Part shown: piece after piece, positions 22,950-34,660 of the stretch
Position numbering within the stretch: the first letter of the stretch is position 1
Layout of the letters: each line of letters starts with the position of its first letter
NCBI GenBank assembly: GCA_030280995.1
Contig: JASXTE010000012.1
Coordinates: 9,461,001 to 9,525,000, forward strand
Source of the DNA: Hemileia vastatrix
Lineage: Eukaryota; Basidiomycota; Pucciniomycetes; Pucciniales; Zaghouaniaceae
Reading direction: 5' to 3'
Length of the DNA: 64,000 nucleotides
Made by a program: the position numbers and the translations under genes
The notes under the pieces: generated by a model
What the model saw: the letters and a program-made list of their open reading frames with translations, nothing else
Database searches by the model: none
What the model was told of the DNA's origin: nothing

Positions 22950-24174
22950 TGTCAGCCAGGCTGTTCCAGGAGCCCAGTAAATAAACATACAATTTATTGG
23001 AATTAAATAAAGACATAATAATTGCAGAGTATGCATTTAACATTAATATTATATTACATAATAAATTTATATTAATATTTTATTTATATAAATAAAGTAA
23101 ATATTATTTTAATTTTATTATAAGATAATTTAAAAGCATTTAATTATATTCCATAACAAAGGGCGCATTGTTTATTTAATAATTATAAATTAAGTAATTA
23201 AAAACTTATAAGATAATTATATTCAAGTGTTTATCTTATATTTTAATTACTTTAATTAATTAAATTTAATTATTAAACTATACTTTTTCATATACTATTA
23301 TCCATAATTATGGCCGCTGTTTTTTGGACCCTTAATTGTGTCAATAAAAAATTAAATAAATTATAATACTTATTTTATAAAATAGTATTAAGATTCTCAA
23401 CCTAATTTAGTAATAAATTAATTACTTGTTTCATTTAAATTAATTATTTAATTACATAGTTGGAACAATTAATTAATTTCTTTATACTAAATTAAAATTG
23501 ATTACATATTTTGTTGCGTCAAAATATTTTTACTTGTTTCACTTAAAAACCCTTAAAGCATACTGTACCATCTGTGTTGAATTATTTTTTCACATAGCTC
23601 CTATGTCTTAGGCTTGTTTAGTTACTCACTATTTTTACTTATTGATTTGGGAATTAGTTGTGGGAAAATTTGGTTCTTATTTGGGTTTTTAATTATTTGT
23701 TTCATATTTTTCTCTAAATTGTTATGTTTCACTTATTCTTTTATACTCTTGTTTCATCTTATTATGACTCTTGTATTTAAAAATGTATTGGCGCTTCAGA
23801 GGACCCATTGCCTATAAAAAGGCCTTGGATAATCCCCTGTAGCCTCACCACTTATTACTTACTTTATTTTTATTATTAATTTTATTATTAATTACAAATG
23901 TTATAATTATAATAGTTTTTATTATGGCACTTTCTTGCCTTTGAAATATAGTCTATATTATGCATATAAAGGTTGCTTTAAGATCATTTAATATTAGCAT
24001 TTGTTACTTAAGCAGAGAGAATAAAAGACTTACTATATATCCTCCCCTAAATATCTTGTTATAAGTTCTTGTAATTACCCAGACCAGGTTTGTCAATTGA
24101 TTGTTGTTACTGTCTTTTTTTCCTTTCCTCTTTCCCTTATTATTTTTATTCTTCTTCTAGATGACCGGCCAACA
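22950..24174 (+). repeat. GYP4 5' LTR
   Basis: 1225 bases beginning TGTCAGCC and ending CCAACA. It is very AT-rich apart from a GC-richer patch near 23790-23850. It is shorter than the 3' LTR because it lacks an extra TTCTTCTA-type pyrimidine segment near the end. A sequence CCTATAAAAAGGCC at 23812-23825 is a good TATA box. Frames inside it are not genes. Confidence 0.93.
23812..23825 (+). promoter_or_regulatory. GYP4 LTR TATA box
   Basis: CCTATAAAAAGGCC, conserved at 30117-30130 in the 3' LTR. It sits in a GC-richer island inside an otherwise AT-rich LTR, about 350 bases before the LTR end. That suits a U3/R promoter. Confidence 0.6.
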
Positions 24175-24524
24175 TTTGAGGGCCTTTCCGAATGCAACAT
24201 CAATTTCTTGACAATTGGACAAAAGATTAATGCACGGACCACCCTTGCACGCAAGATCAACTTTTTGCCGCGACTGTGAATTGAACTGGGGTTCTTACAT
24301 AAAGAGTTATATATTTCAAAATTCTATACATTTTAGAGTAATTGTTGATCACTATAGTAAGTTTGCCTTTGCACTAAACAAATTTATTTTAAATATTTTA
24401 TGGCAATAACAGTGATTGTGGCTTAATTGCTGAATCACTGAGTGTAAGTTGGTCTTCCTAAATATTTTTTTTTTCCTAGTTGACCATGATAGAGAACACT
24501 CTTAGTCCTAGATGAGTTTTATTT

Positions 24525-25200
24525 TTGACATTTTAATTTATTTTCATAATAAAATAAATAAATTTTCAATATAAATATTGTTCACATTTTGTCCAATATT
24601 ATAATTAATCATACAATTATTTTGTAAATGAAAATATATTGTGTGTACAATGAAAATTTTAATTTGACATATTAATTTATTGTCATAATAAAATAAATAA
24701 CTTTTTCAATATAAATATTGTTGACATTTTTTCCAATATTATAATTAATCATACAATTATTTTGTAAATGAAAATATATTGTGTGTATATTGAAAATTTT
24801 AATTTGACATATTAATTTATAGTCATAATAAAATAATTAAATTTTCAATATAAATATTGTTGACATTTTTTCCAATATTATAATTAATCATACAGTTATT
24901 TTGTGTGTATATTTAAAATTTTAATTTGACATATTAATTTCTAGTCATAATAAAAATATTTCCAATGTAAATATTGTTGCCAATATTATGTCCAATATTA
25001 TAAATAATCATACAATTATGTTGAAATAGAAATAATATGTGTGTATATTGGATTTTTTATTTTTGACATATTTATTTATTTTCATATTATTTAAATAAAA
25101 TTTTTGATATAAATATTGTTAATAGATTTTGTCCAATATTTTATAATCATACAATTTTTTGAAATATAAATGACTATGGGTTTATTAAAAAAAAATTAAT
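24525..25200 (+). repeat. ~140-base tandem repeat between the GYP4 5' LTR and the coding region
   Basis: Five diverging units, with TTGACA markers at 24525, 24664, 24804, 24926 and 25063, giving periods of 139, 140, 122 and 137 bases. Each unit contains CAATATAAATATTGTT and TCCAATATTATAATTAATCA. No ORF. It occupies the leader where Gag coding would normally be approaching. Confidence 0.85.
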
Positions 25201-25465
25201 TTTAATATATCATTTATTTTTGATGAATTATTAATTTAATTTTGTCATTAATATGTGTTATTATTTTTTTTGAAAATAATTGAGTCCATTAGATAATGTT
25301 TAGGCTTATTATTTCTTTATAAAAATTAAAGTTTTTTTTTTCAGATTTTATATAGTATATATTTTTTTATATTTTTTTATTTTTTTTAAATTAAGAAATT
25401 AAATAAAAATAAATTTTTTGAAATGAAACTGATTTAAATTTTGTTTATTTAAATTTTCAGGAACA

Positions 25466-26020
25466 ATGTCTGAAAAAATTAATAACATGACTGCCACTAA
25501 GGAATTGAAAATGAATAATTATGATGAACAATCAATCTATCAGCTCAATTACTGGCATTAAATGAGGAAAATTAAGATATAATGCTAAAGTAGAACTTCT
25601 GAAGGACAGGATTCAAGAAATCTTATTCATTTTTAAGGTTCTAAATTAGAAAATTTTCATGCCTCCTAATCAACTCCATCAATGTAGACATGCTCAAAGC
25701 CTGTTCAAACCTCAAGAAAATATTGAAGGTTGCATATGGAGGTGTGAGTGTCTGAAAAGGCACTGGCTTCAGTGGATAAAGATTTTATGGGTAAACTATT
25801 ACCTATGACATGTGAAAAATGGAGAGGTTATGGCTCTGTTTTATGTCCCATTGGCAAATACAAAGCCACTGTATTCTTCAAATATAATGGTGGTTTTGTC
25901 AGAGCTGTTGGTGAATTTGTTGTCATGAGAAATGATAATTTGAGCAATTAGTTTATTATGAGTAATGACATTCTGACCATGTTTTGTGTAAAATTGGACC
26001 CTGCCAATAATTGATTCACA
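25466..26020 (+). pseudogene. GYP4 Gag start and protease remnant
   Basis: An ATG at 25466, preceded by the intron-acceptor-like TTTTCAG, opens a 31-codon frame (MSEKINNMTATKEL). Gag proper is missing: within 270 bases the sequence reaches a protease-like region (VSEKALASVDKDF and GGFVRAVGEFVVMRNDNLS from 25748, then FIMSNDILTMFC). No intact DTG/DSG active site was found. Stops at about 25949 and 26011 break it. The internal deletion makes the element non-autonomous. Confidence 0.6.
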
Positions 26021-27811
26021 TTGGGATTGAATGGCAAAAGGAAATTCAAAATTTCTTCCCCTAAAAGATCTTCTGCTTATTTGTTAAAATCTTGTAACTC
26101 ATTAATTCAATGTACAGGTAGACCAACAAATGAAATGGTTAGGTTATTAACTGAAATAAATACTCCTTCTTTTAGTGATCAATTAACCAGTGAGAAGAAG
26201 GATTCTATAATTTTCTCAATTACCTCTTTTCCTATGGCTTTTGCTCATGGTTCTCATGTCCTAGGAGTTGTTAAGGATGAAATGAAAATTACTTTATCCT
26301 GTACCTTGAGTGATATTCCTCCTAGTCTTAAGAAAAAACCATATCCTGCTTCTCCAACAAAAAGAAAGGATATTGAAGATAATATTTCTACCTTATTAAA
26401 AATGAATATAATTGAGAAAGTGGATGTCACCCCAAAATATTGTGTCATATCCCCGGTCTTGATTTCTTATGAAAAAGATAAGGCTAGATTATGTGGAGAT
26501 TACAGAGCATTAAACACTTATACTGTGGATGATATTTATCCTTTTCCCAGAATTAATTCAATTCATGTTACCTTACAGGGTGCAAAATTTATTAGTTGTC
26601 TGGATGGCAATAAAGGTAATCATCAAATTCCTGTTGAGAAAAATTCACAAAATTTTTTACTCATTTCTACTCATATGGGAATATATAAGTATGTTAGGAT
26701 GCCATTCTGCCCTAAATTCTCCTTCAGTTTTTCAAAAAGTCATGGATAACACTTTCCATCAAGAAAGAATTGAAGGATGGCTCATGGTTTATATTGATGA
26801 CATTATAATTTTTTCTAAAACTTTTTATGAACATATGATTCACTTAAATAGAGTTTTCCAAAAAATGGATTAAATCAATATGACCTTGTCCTTAAAAAAG
26901 TTTAAATTTGGTTTTCAATCCTTGAAAGTCCTTGGCCATGTTGTGTCAGGCTTACAAATTTGTGTAGACCAAAACAAAGTTGCTGCCATTCAAAATGTGA
27001 AAGCATCAACTTCTGTAAGAGAAATCAAAAGTTTTTTGGGTATGTGTGGCTATTATAGAAAATATATTAAAAATTATCAGGTCATAGTCTTGCCTCTTAC
27101 AAACTGACCAGAAAAGATGTTGCCTTTCTCAGGAATAATGACTGTCAAAAAGCTTTTGATACATTAAAAAGTTGCTTAATGACAGCCCCTATATTGGCTC
27201 TTCCAGATTTCAACAAACCTTTTGTCCTATACTCAGATGCTAGCTTTGCTGGTCTGGGTGCTGCCCTTCACCAAAAACAAATTATACATGATAAATCCTC
27301 AGAGGTTGTAATTTGTTATATTTCAAGAACCTTGAGAAATAGTGAATTGAAATATGGTGCCACTCAATTAGAGTGCTTAGCAGTTGTTTGGGCTCTTGAG
27401 AAGCTTCATTACTATCTAGATGACCAAAAGTTTGAATTGGTAACTGACTGTAGTGCTGTGAAGTCCCTCTTAAACCTGAAAACACCAAACAGTCATATGT
27501 TCAGGTGGCAACTTGCTGTTCAAGAATACAGAGGACAGATGAAAATTATACATAGGGCTGGAAATGTTCACTCCGATGTTGATATGCTGTCCAGATTACC
27601 TCTGCCAAATAATGACTCAAATCCTGCCTATGTAGCTGAAGATGATACTGTTCATATCCATGGTATATTTATAGTTGATCTGGAAGAGGAGTTATTACAA
27701 TTAATTCTGGATTCATATGATAAGGATTCTGATTTAAATAAATTAGTTGCTATCTTAAATGATCCTAAAAATGCTTCTATTCAAGCATTGATTAAAACTC
27801 TTCCTGCCAAA
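26021..27811 (+). pseudogene. GYP4 reverse transcriptase and RNase H
   Basis: RT blocks in order: KKPYPASPTKRKDIEDN, LCGDYRALNTYTVDDIYPFP, then a frameshift near 26700, SPSVFQKVMDN, the catalytic box MVYIDDIIIFSKT (about 26788-26826), LKVLGHVVSGLQI and VREIKSFLGMCGYYRKYIKN. A TAA at 26871-26873 and a second shift near 27100 interrupt it. RNase H follows with FVLYSDASFAGLGAAL, LKYGATQLECLAVVWALEK, LVTDCSAVKSLL and HRAGNVHSDVDMLSRLP, the normal DEDD-type set. A TAA ends the frame at 27812. These are Ty3/gypsy-type domains without ambiguity. Confidence 0.92.
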
Positions 27812-27814
27812 TAA

Positions 27815-29230
27815 CAGAATGCTTTAATTAAGGGAAAGTTTTCTATTGAAGATGGATATATTTATTATAGAAGAAAGCTTACTAATGTAATTGTAATTTC
27901 TCCTTCTATGAAAGAAATTATCCTCAAACTTTGTCATGATGACATATTAGCTGGTCATTTTGATCTTGAAAAGACACTTATTAGACTCAAAAACACTGCT
28001 TGGTGGGCTAATATGTCTGAAGATGCAAAATTTTATGTTGAATCTTGTGATTCATGCCAGAAATCCAAAAGATAGACTGGTAAGAGAGTAGGGTTATTAC
28101 AGAAAATTGAAGCACCTGATGCTCCCTGGCAAATCATTAATATAGATTTTGTCACTGGTCTTCCTATTTCAGGTAAAGAGAATTATAATTCTTGTTGGGT
28201 AATAGTAGATAGATTTACTAAAATGTGCAAATTTGTCCCCACCCATAAGGATGTCTCCACCAAAGACTTAGCTTTCTTATGGTGGCGTAATATGTTCAAT
28301 ATATTTGGATTCCCTAGAGCCATTATATCTGACAGAGATCCAAAATTTACATCTGAATTCTGGATGTCTCTAATGGTTATATGTGGTTGTGAATTAAAAT
28401 TATCTACTGCTCACCATCCCCAAACTGATGGTCTAGCTGAAAGAATGATTCAAACTCTAGAGGATATGATTAGAAGGTATTGTGCATTTGGATTGGAATA
28501 TAAAGACAATGACAGATTTACTCATGACTGGGTCACCTTATTACTTGGTCTTGAATTTGCTTATAACAGCACTGTTCACTCTGTTACTCAAAAGAAACCT
28601 TTTGAGCTTTGGCTAGGTTATGTCCCTCATACTCCTGCTCAAATACTCAATAGTAAATTGCCTAAATTGGAATTACACCCTGGTGTCAAATCTTTTGGTC
28701 AAATGCAAAAACTGTGCAGAAAACATGCTCAAACTTGTATTGATAAAGCATTTGAATATGAGAAGAGAAGATGGGATGAATCCCATAAGGAACACACATT
28801 TGAAGAGGGTGATGAAGTGTTGATATCTAATGTCCACTTCAATTTATGGGGAAACAACAAATTAAAAGATCCTTTTGTGGGCCCTTTTGTTGTAAAAAGA
28901 ATGATTGGAGATAATGCAGTTGAAGTTGTGTTATATTCTCCATATGATAGAAAACATCCTGTTTTCCCCATTTCCCTGCTAAAACCTTATACTTCCAACA
29001 GTGATTTATTCCCCAAAATAAGAGGTAGACCTAAGAAGAATCCTCAGGAAATCACTGAAACTGCAGAAATTGATAAAATTCTCAATGATAGAATTATCAC
29101 TTCTGAAAGAGGTACTGAATATTTATTGAGATTTAAAAATAAGTCATCTGAATATGATGCATGGATACCTGGTAAAGAAATTTCAAACCATCCTACTCTA
29201 TTAAAAAAGTATAAAAATAAAAAATCATAG
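27815..29230 (+). pseudogene. GYP4 integrase with C-terminal chromodomain
   Basis: The zinc-binding HHCC domain has CHDDILAGHF and ESCDSCQKSK. The catalytic core has NIDFVTGLP (first Asp), IISDRDPKFTSEF (second Asp) and DGLAERMIQTLEDMIRR (Glu). The GPY/F-type segment is NKLKDPFVGPFVVKRMIGD, with HPVFPISLLKPY. The C-terminal chromodomain begins at EIDKILNDRI and includes EYLLRFKNKSSEYDAWIPG; it typically directs insertion into heterochromatin. The only defect in this 470-codon stretch is TAG at 28073-28075. The stop is at 29228-29230, just before the polypurine tract. Confidence 0.93.
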
Positions 29231-29254
29231 CATTTTTTTTTTAGAGTGAGGGAG

Positions 29255-30499
29255 TGTCAGCCAGGCTGTCCCAGGAGCCCAGTAAATAAACATACAATTT
29301 ATTGGAATTAAATAAAGACATAATAATTGCAGAGTATGCATTTAACATTAATATTATATTACATAAAAAATTTATATTAATATTTTATTTATATAAATAA
29401 AGTAAATATTATTTTAATTTTATTATAAGATAATTTAAAAGCATTTAATTATATTCCATAAAAAAGGGCGCATCGTTTATTTAATAATTATAAATTAAGT
29501 AATTAAAAACTTATAAGATAATTATATTCAAGTGTTTATCTTATATTTTAATTACTTTAATTAATTAAATTTAATTATTAAACTATACTTTTTCATATAC
29601 TATTATCCATAATTATGGCCGCTGTTTTTTGGACCCTTAATTGTGTCAATAAAAAATTAAATAAATTATAATACTTATTTTTTAAAATAGTATTAAAATT
29701 CTCAACCTAATTTAGTAATAAATTAATTACTTGTTTCATTTAAATTAACTATTTAATTACATAGTTGGAACAATTAATTAATTTCTTTATACTAAATTAA
29801 AATTGATTACATATTTTGTTGCGTCAAAATATTTTTACTTGTTTCACTTAAAAACCCTTAAAGCATGCTGTACCATCTGTGTTGAATTATTTTTTCTCAT
29901 AGGTCCTATGTCTCAGGCTTGTTTAGTTACTCACTATTTTTACTTACTGATTTGGGAATTAGTTGTGGGAAAATTTGGTTCTTATTTGGGGTTTTAATTA
30001 TTTGTTTCATATTTTTCTCTAAATTGTTATGTTTCACTTATTCTTTTATACTCTTGTTTCATCTTATTATGGCTCTTGTATTTACAAATGTAGTGGCGCT
30101 TCAGAGGACCCATTGCCTATAAAAAGGCCTTGGATAATCCCCTGTAGCCTCACCACTTATTACTTACTTAATTTTTATTATTAATTTTATTATTAATTAC
30201 AAATGTTATAATTATAATAGTTTTTATTATGACACTTTCTTGCCTTTGAAATATAGTCTATATTATGCATATAAAGGTTGCTTTAAGATCATTTAATATT
30301 AGCATTTGTTACTTAAGCAGAGATAATAAAAGACTTACTATATATCCTGCCCTAAATATCTTGTTATGAGTTCTTGTAATTCCCCAGACCAGTTTTGTCA
30401 ATTGATTGTTGTTACTGTCTTTTTTTCCTTTCCTCTTTTCCTTATTATTTTTATTCTTCTTCTTCTATTTTTCTCCTTCTTCTAGACGACCAGCTGACA
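29255..30499 (+). repeat. GYP4 3' LTR
   Basis: 1245 bases, TGTCAGCC to CAGCTGACA. The end keeps the 7-base terminal inverted repeat lost from the 5' copy. A CCTATAAAAAGGCC TATA box lies at 30117-30130. It is followed directly by the target duplication ATACA. Confidence 0.95.
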
Positions 30500-30504
30500 A
30501 TACA

Positions 30505-31740
30505 CTTTATCCCACTTCATGTTAAAAATATAAATGATACCCAAGATATTTTCAAATCAGAAACATATTTAAAAAAGCCTATAATCACTCCCTCTAAGAT
30601 ACTTTATAAAGTTTGATACTCCTATATACGATTCTGAAATATAGTTAGTATATTTTGATGTGAAACAGGTTTATTCTCTTCTGTACTTTACATGCTACTT
30701 TACACCATCATTCTTGCTCTGTAATTATTATGAATTTAAAAAAATTAATATATAAATTTAAATTATGATTTTGATAGGACTCCATGATTTTATTCATGAC
30801 CAAAAGCCATATAATGGAATGATTGCTTGTAAAAGAGACCATGTAATGTTTAATATTTTTTAGGCAGGAAGTACGCACAAAAATTAAAGGTACTACAAGC
30901 TCTATTAAAAAACTTTCAAAAGACATATAGTCCTATAATAAAACCTCAGCTTGCAAAAAACACCATTTCATGTTTTATTTGTTTTGGAAATGAAATTTTC
31001 ACTCAAAGAACAGAGGTGATACAACATCTTTAATTTTAATTAAAGATGAATAAATTCCTATAATAAATTAAGCATGTAGATCATATATTAATTTTTTTTG
31101 AAACAAGATCCCTATTTAAAGAACAAATATAGAACAAGTAGTCCCAATGTTTTATTAGAAGACATAAAGGCTAAAAATAAAGTGGAAGCTTGTACAGGAC
31201 ACTAAGTCATGCTTTACATTTTTTGGAAAGAAGATACCTACTCCAAGAAAATTTGTGGCACAGCCCTCCTCCCCCTTTAGTGTCTTGAAGAAAAGGATAA
31301 ATTTTATTAGAGATTAGTGACCCAGTAGTCAATGCAGTGACTGTAATTCATCTTAATGGTGGTGAAATAAAACTGGATATGAAGCTGGTGCAGAGACCAT
31401 ATGGCTCAAAAAATTTTACCTTCACTTGATACTCTACTGTGTTGGCCTAGTGATTAAAGCTATACTCAGCATTTTTCTCACTGATTGTACAAAAAAAAAT
31501 TCTTCCCCAATGTTATACTCAAAAGTAAATATTCTTAATTTAAACTGCACATTTTTGCTTTCCAGTGTTATTTATTCAATACAGAAATTATTACTAAGGG
31601 GTCTAAAAACTCACCAAACACACCTAGCATGTTTCATTTGAAAAACGCCACTCCAAACCTTTATGAGAAATGGCTGATTTGGTACTTGGGGTATCAAAAA
31701 TGGGGTCAAATACATCTTACTTTTGTAAAACTTTATCAAC
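30505..31740. other. Unassigned AT-rich sequence after GYP4
   Basis: No gene was recognised. Frames at 30708-30926 and 31426-31641 have no motif or splice support. Confidence 0.5.
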
Positions 31741-33400
31741 CACAATTCAGCCCACCAATATCCACATCCAAATCAACTTCCCATCACCTTCCTTCCATCC
31801 TAAACCATATACTCCATCTCACCTCTCTTCCCTCCCAGTTTCTTTCCAAATCAGATATTTCTCCTTCACACCACAGCAATTCTATTACTTCTTATTCCTT
31901 TCTTTGTCAAATTTTCTTTCTAAATTTAAATTCTCACAACTTCTTATTTTCCTTTAAGGAATAATAAATAGAATCAAGGTCCAAAACTTGCTGAATTTCA
32001 TATAGATAATCAAGAATTTCCTCTATATCCTTTGCTTGACTCTTCTGAATTTGAATAAAAAGCTTTTTATTTTAAAATTGAGCTTGATGAGCCCAAGGTA
32101 GTAAGCTTAAAATATATTTGTTATTATTTTTTCTTTTGTATTGCTTATTTACTCCACATGTATTAACCAGAACCAAGGCTCATCAAATTGAGAAATTTTC
32201 AAGGAATTAACTGACAATAAATGGTTAGAAGATAAAGAGTCAAACTCTCCTAGAAAGAGACTCAAGAAAAGAACTTCTGCTAGTTTTTGGCCTCATTCAA
32301 AATCAAAGAATGAAGCTTTTTAGGAAGTCAAGATAGATTGTTTAGATTTAGAGAGGGTTAAGGATAGAATTCAAAGAGAGGAAATTAAAAAATTTAAAAT
32401 GTGAAATTTTCAAAATTTTTTTGTCTAACTAAACTACTTGCATCTAATAATCTAGATCCTACTCCCTCAATCATACTTTCAACATTTCTATCAATGACAT
32501 TTATGAATTTATCTTCTTTCTTAAACTTATCACTTCTGTACATTTTTTCTCAAATACTATCTTCAGTGTCAGATTCTTTTCTGGGTAAAGATCACCAAAT
32601 TTATTCTAAGTCAAAAAATTTATTTCAAGATTTCTTTTTGGAAATACCCTCCCATGCTACTTACCAATCAAGGGGTGAGGATAACCATTTGTTTTTCTCA
32701 TAATTTCCCTCTCTATTACACCTCTGTATCCCTGATAATCTTCTGAAAACCACTCACAATAAAATTCTACCTCTACTGTTATGCCTATGCCCCTCCCTTT
32801 CTGCTTCACATTACCCCTCATCTGGGTTGAAAAAACTGTCTTGATGGTTTATTTTGCCAGATTTATTTTTAAATTATTGAGGTTACCACTCTCATTTTTA
32901 TTGGCTAAATGGTGAGCTTGTTTGTCTTCTATGTATTTTATCATTTTTTTAGTTGTTTAGTTAGTTCTATTATCCCTATCTTCATTTTTATATTTCTTTT
33001 ATCAATAAATCTCTTTTTTTATTTTGAGAGTTTTAGTCAATTACACAGGAGAAAAAATAAGTGAACTAGACATCTAGTTTTTTTTTCTGGTCTTTTTTCA
33101 AGCTCTGGTTGTAATTCTGCTCAATACCTTGGATTGACCATATTTGAGCTCCTCCCCATTCACTTTTCACCAAAATTCACTTGTTAAATAACTTACTCAC
33201 CCATTCAATTCTTTCCATTCCCCCATTTTTGTGTTTTCACTTTTCTTTTTCTTGTCCCCTGCACCTTGTGATTGTTTGCTCCATCTTTTCCTTTTTTCTG
33301 CCTTATTACTCTGTATTTCTTTTACTCATCTGCTACCTCCCTTGCTATACTGCTTACTTTATCCATCCTTCTCTGTTTTACATGTAAAATCATTGTGAAA
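31740..33400 (+). repeat. Pyrimidine-rich tract
   Basis: Long CT-rich plus-strand sequence, densest at 31740-31950 and 33150-33390. It generates Ser/Pro/Phe-rich open frames that I do not regard as genes. A purine-rich minisatellite follows at 33610. Confidence 0.6.
31975..32405 (+). pseudogene. Degenerate two-exon coding candidate, unknown function
   Basis: A plus-strand frame reads GPKLAEFHIDNQEFPLYPLL and, after a TAA, FYFKIELDEPK. A possible intron runs from GTAGTAAG at about 32097 to ATTAACCAG at about 32170. After it the frame reads IFKELTDNKWLEDKESNSPR, KKRTSASFWPHSKSKNEAF and, past a TAG, EVKIDCLDLERVKDRIQREE. The charged composition differs from the flanking low-complexity DNA. Three in-frame stops remain. 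I do not recognise the protein. Confidence 0.35.
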
Positions 33401-33609
33401 ATTCACAAAGCCAAAAATTAAAACACACACTCAATATGTAACATTAACTGTGTTTTTTTACATTTCTGCTACAATTCTCACAGTGATGTTTCACACTTTA
33501 TAGCATCAATTTACCCCACAAATTTTTCATTTTTCACTTTTCATATCATCTTCAGACATACCCAAAATTTAGAAGGAGTAAGTTTTGGCTGGCTTATTTT
33601 TTTTCACCT

Positions 33610-33950
33610 TTGGCGGAGGGAAGGAAATGAGTAGAGAGAATGAGGAAGATGGAGGGGAGGGGAGGGATAGAAAGCAAGAGGAAGATAGAGGAAAGTGTTA
33701 GGGGTATGAAGGAAGATAGAGTGGAGGGGAGGGCAAGGGTAGGAATCTAGAGAAAGATGGAGTGAAGAAGAGAGGAGGGGTAGGAAATGAGATAAAGATG
33801 GAGGGAAGAGGAGCAGAGGGGTAGGAAGTGAGAGAAAGATGGTGGGGAGGGGAGGGAAGGGGTAGGAAGTGAGAGACAGATGGAGGGAAGGGGAGGGAAG
33901 GGAAGGGTTAGGGTACATGATTTTGATAGAGAAGAGGGGCAGGGAGGACA
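33610..33950 (+). repeat. 41-base purine-rich minisatellite
   Basis: Tandem units such as GGGGTAGGAAGTGAGAGAAA. The GGGGTAGG marker is at 33777, 33818 and 33859, a period of 41, with more diverged units on both sides (about eight units in all). It is almost pure A/G on the plus strand. The minus-strand open frame over it (Ser/Leu/Pro) is a by-product. Confidence 0.85.
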
Positions 33951-34345
33951 GGAAAGGGCAGGTAGTGAGAAAAGGTTAAAAAAATTATTTCAATGATGTG
34001 GAAAATAAAAAAAATGAAATTTGTAGGAAAAATTGTTTTTACAGAAAGAAAAATTCCTCTTGGCCATTTTATCATTTTTTGTGAATACTTCTTACTGATG
34101 TGGAATTTTTTTTGTAGGCTGTATCACCCAAAAAATCCTAAAACCCTAAATTCACAGCCAAAATAGTACAGAGCCAGGAAAACAAGTTTAAAAAATTTTT
34201 GGCAAAAAGGCCAAGTATTTATGGTTTTTCTGTATAATTTGTGCAAGTTTTCAGTGCAAAGTATGATGGAAATGGAAAAAACTCAGTTGAAATTACACAT
34301 TGAGCATGTGATTAAATTTTATACTTTTTTTATTTTCTGAGTGAC
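33950..34345. other. Unassigned AT-rich sequence
   Basis: No gene or repeat recognised. Confidence 0.5.
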
Positions 34346-34349
34346 TTTA

Positions 34350-34506
34350 AGTGTTTAATGACAGTAAAGTGCTCCTTGTGTGATCCTCTGCCTTTTCAGG
34401 TCTAGTAGGAGTTGTTGATGTGACATCAGGAGCATCAGGGGTCCCCGGGGTTGAGAAAACAGCATAAGGGATACTTGAGAACTCTGGGCAAGGAATACTC
34501 TTTTCC
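34350..34506 (-). pseudogene. Exon-like Pro/Thr-rich fragment of unknown function
   Basis: A minus-strand frame begins after a possible splice acceptor (GCATACAG) at about 34506. It reads EKSIPCPEFSSIPYAVFST, then GTPDAPDVTSTTPTRPEKAE, ending at TAA near 34350. The segment is clearly less AT-rich than its surroundings. It may be the last exon of a lost gene. No family recognised. Confidence 0.35.
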
Positions 34507-34559
34507 TGTATGCACAATATCATACATTAAAAATGCATAGTACTATAAACGAATCACAG

Positions 34560-34660
34560 GGAAAAAAAGTGGAAACCAGATATTGGGTTCAGTTCACATA
34601 CTGAATTGATTTAATACAGTATGTGAACTGAATCTAATTTTTGGTTGCCATTTTTTCCCC
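34560..34660. repeat. 101-base palindrome with 44-base arms
   Basis: The arms 34560-34603 and 34617-34660 are inverted copies around a 13-base loop. The inner 16 bases of each arm (TCAGTTCACATACTG side) are identical and the outer parts have a few mismatches. It would form a strong hairpin. There is no T-run terminator context or ORF. Confidence 0.85.

Larger units (their letters stand above)
22950..30499 (+). mobile_element. Complete Ty3/gypsy chromovirus GYP4
   Basis: Full-length 7550-base element. The LTRs are at 22950-24174 and 29255-30499. The target duplication ATACA at 22945-22949 and 30500-30504 is exact. The polypurine tract AGAGTGAGGGAG ends at 29254. The LTR ends form the inverted repeat TGTCAGC/GCTGACA, intact in the 3' copy. 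The domain order PR-RT-RNaseH-IN-chromodomain identifies a chromovirus. Most of Gag is missing, and at least four stops or shifts lie in pol. The LTRs differ by about two dozen substitutions plus an ~18-base indel, counted by eye. Confidence 0.95.

Noticed and set aside
23614..23817. Hydrophobic frames in the LTRs (also 29803-30122)
   Set aside because: They lie inside LTRs, differ by frame between the two copies and have AT-driven Phe/Leu/Ile composition.
33604..33918. 104-codon minus-strand frame with repeated SYPFPPLPTIFLS-type units
   Set aside because: It is the translation of a 41-base minisatellite.
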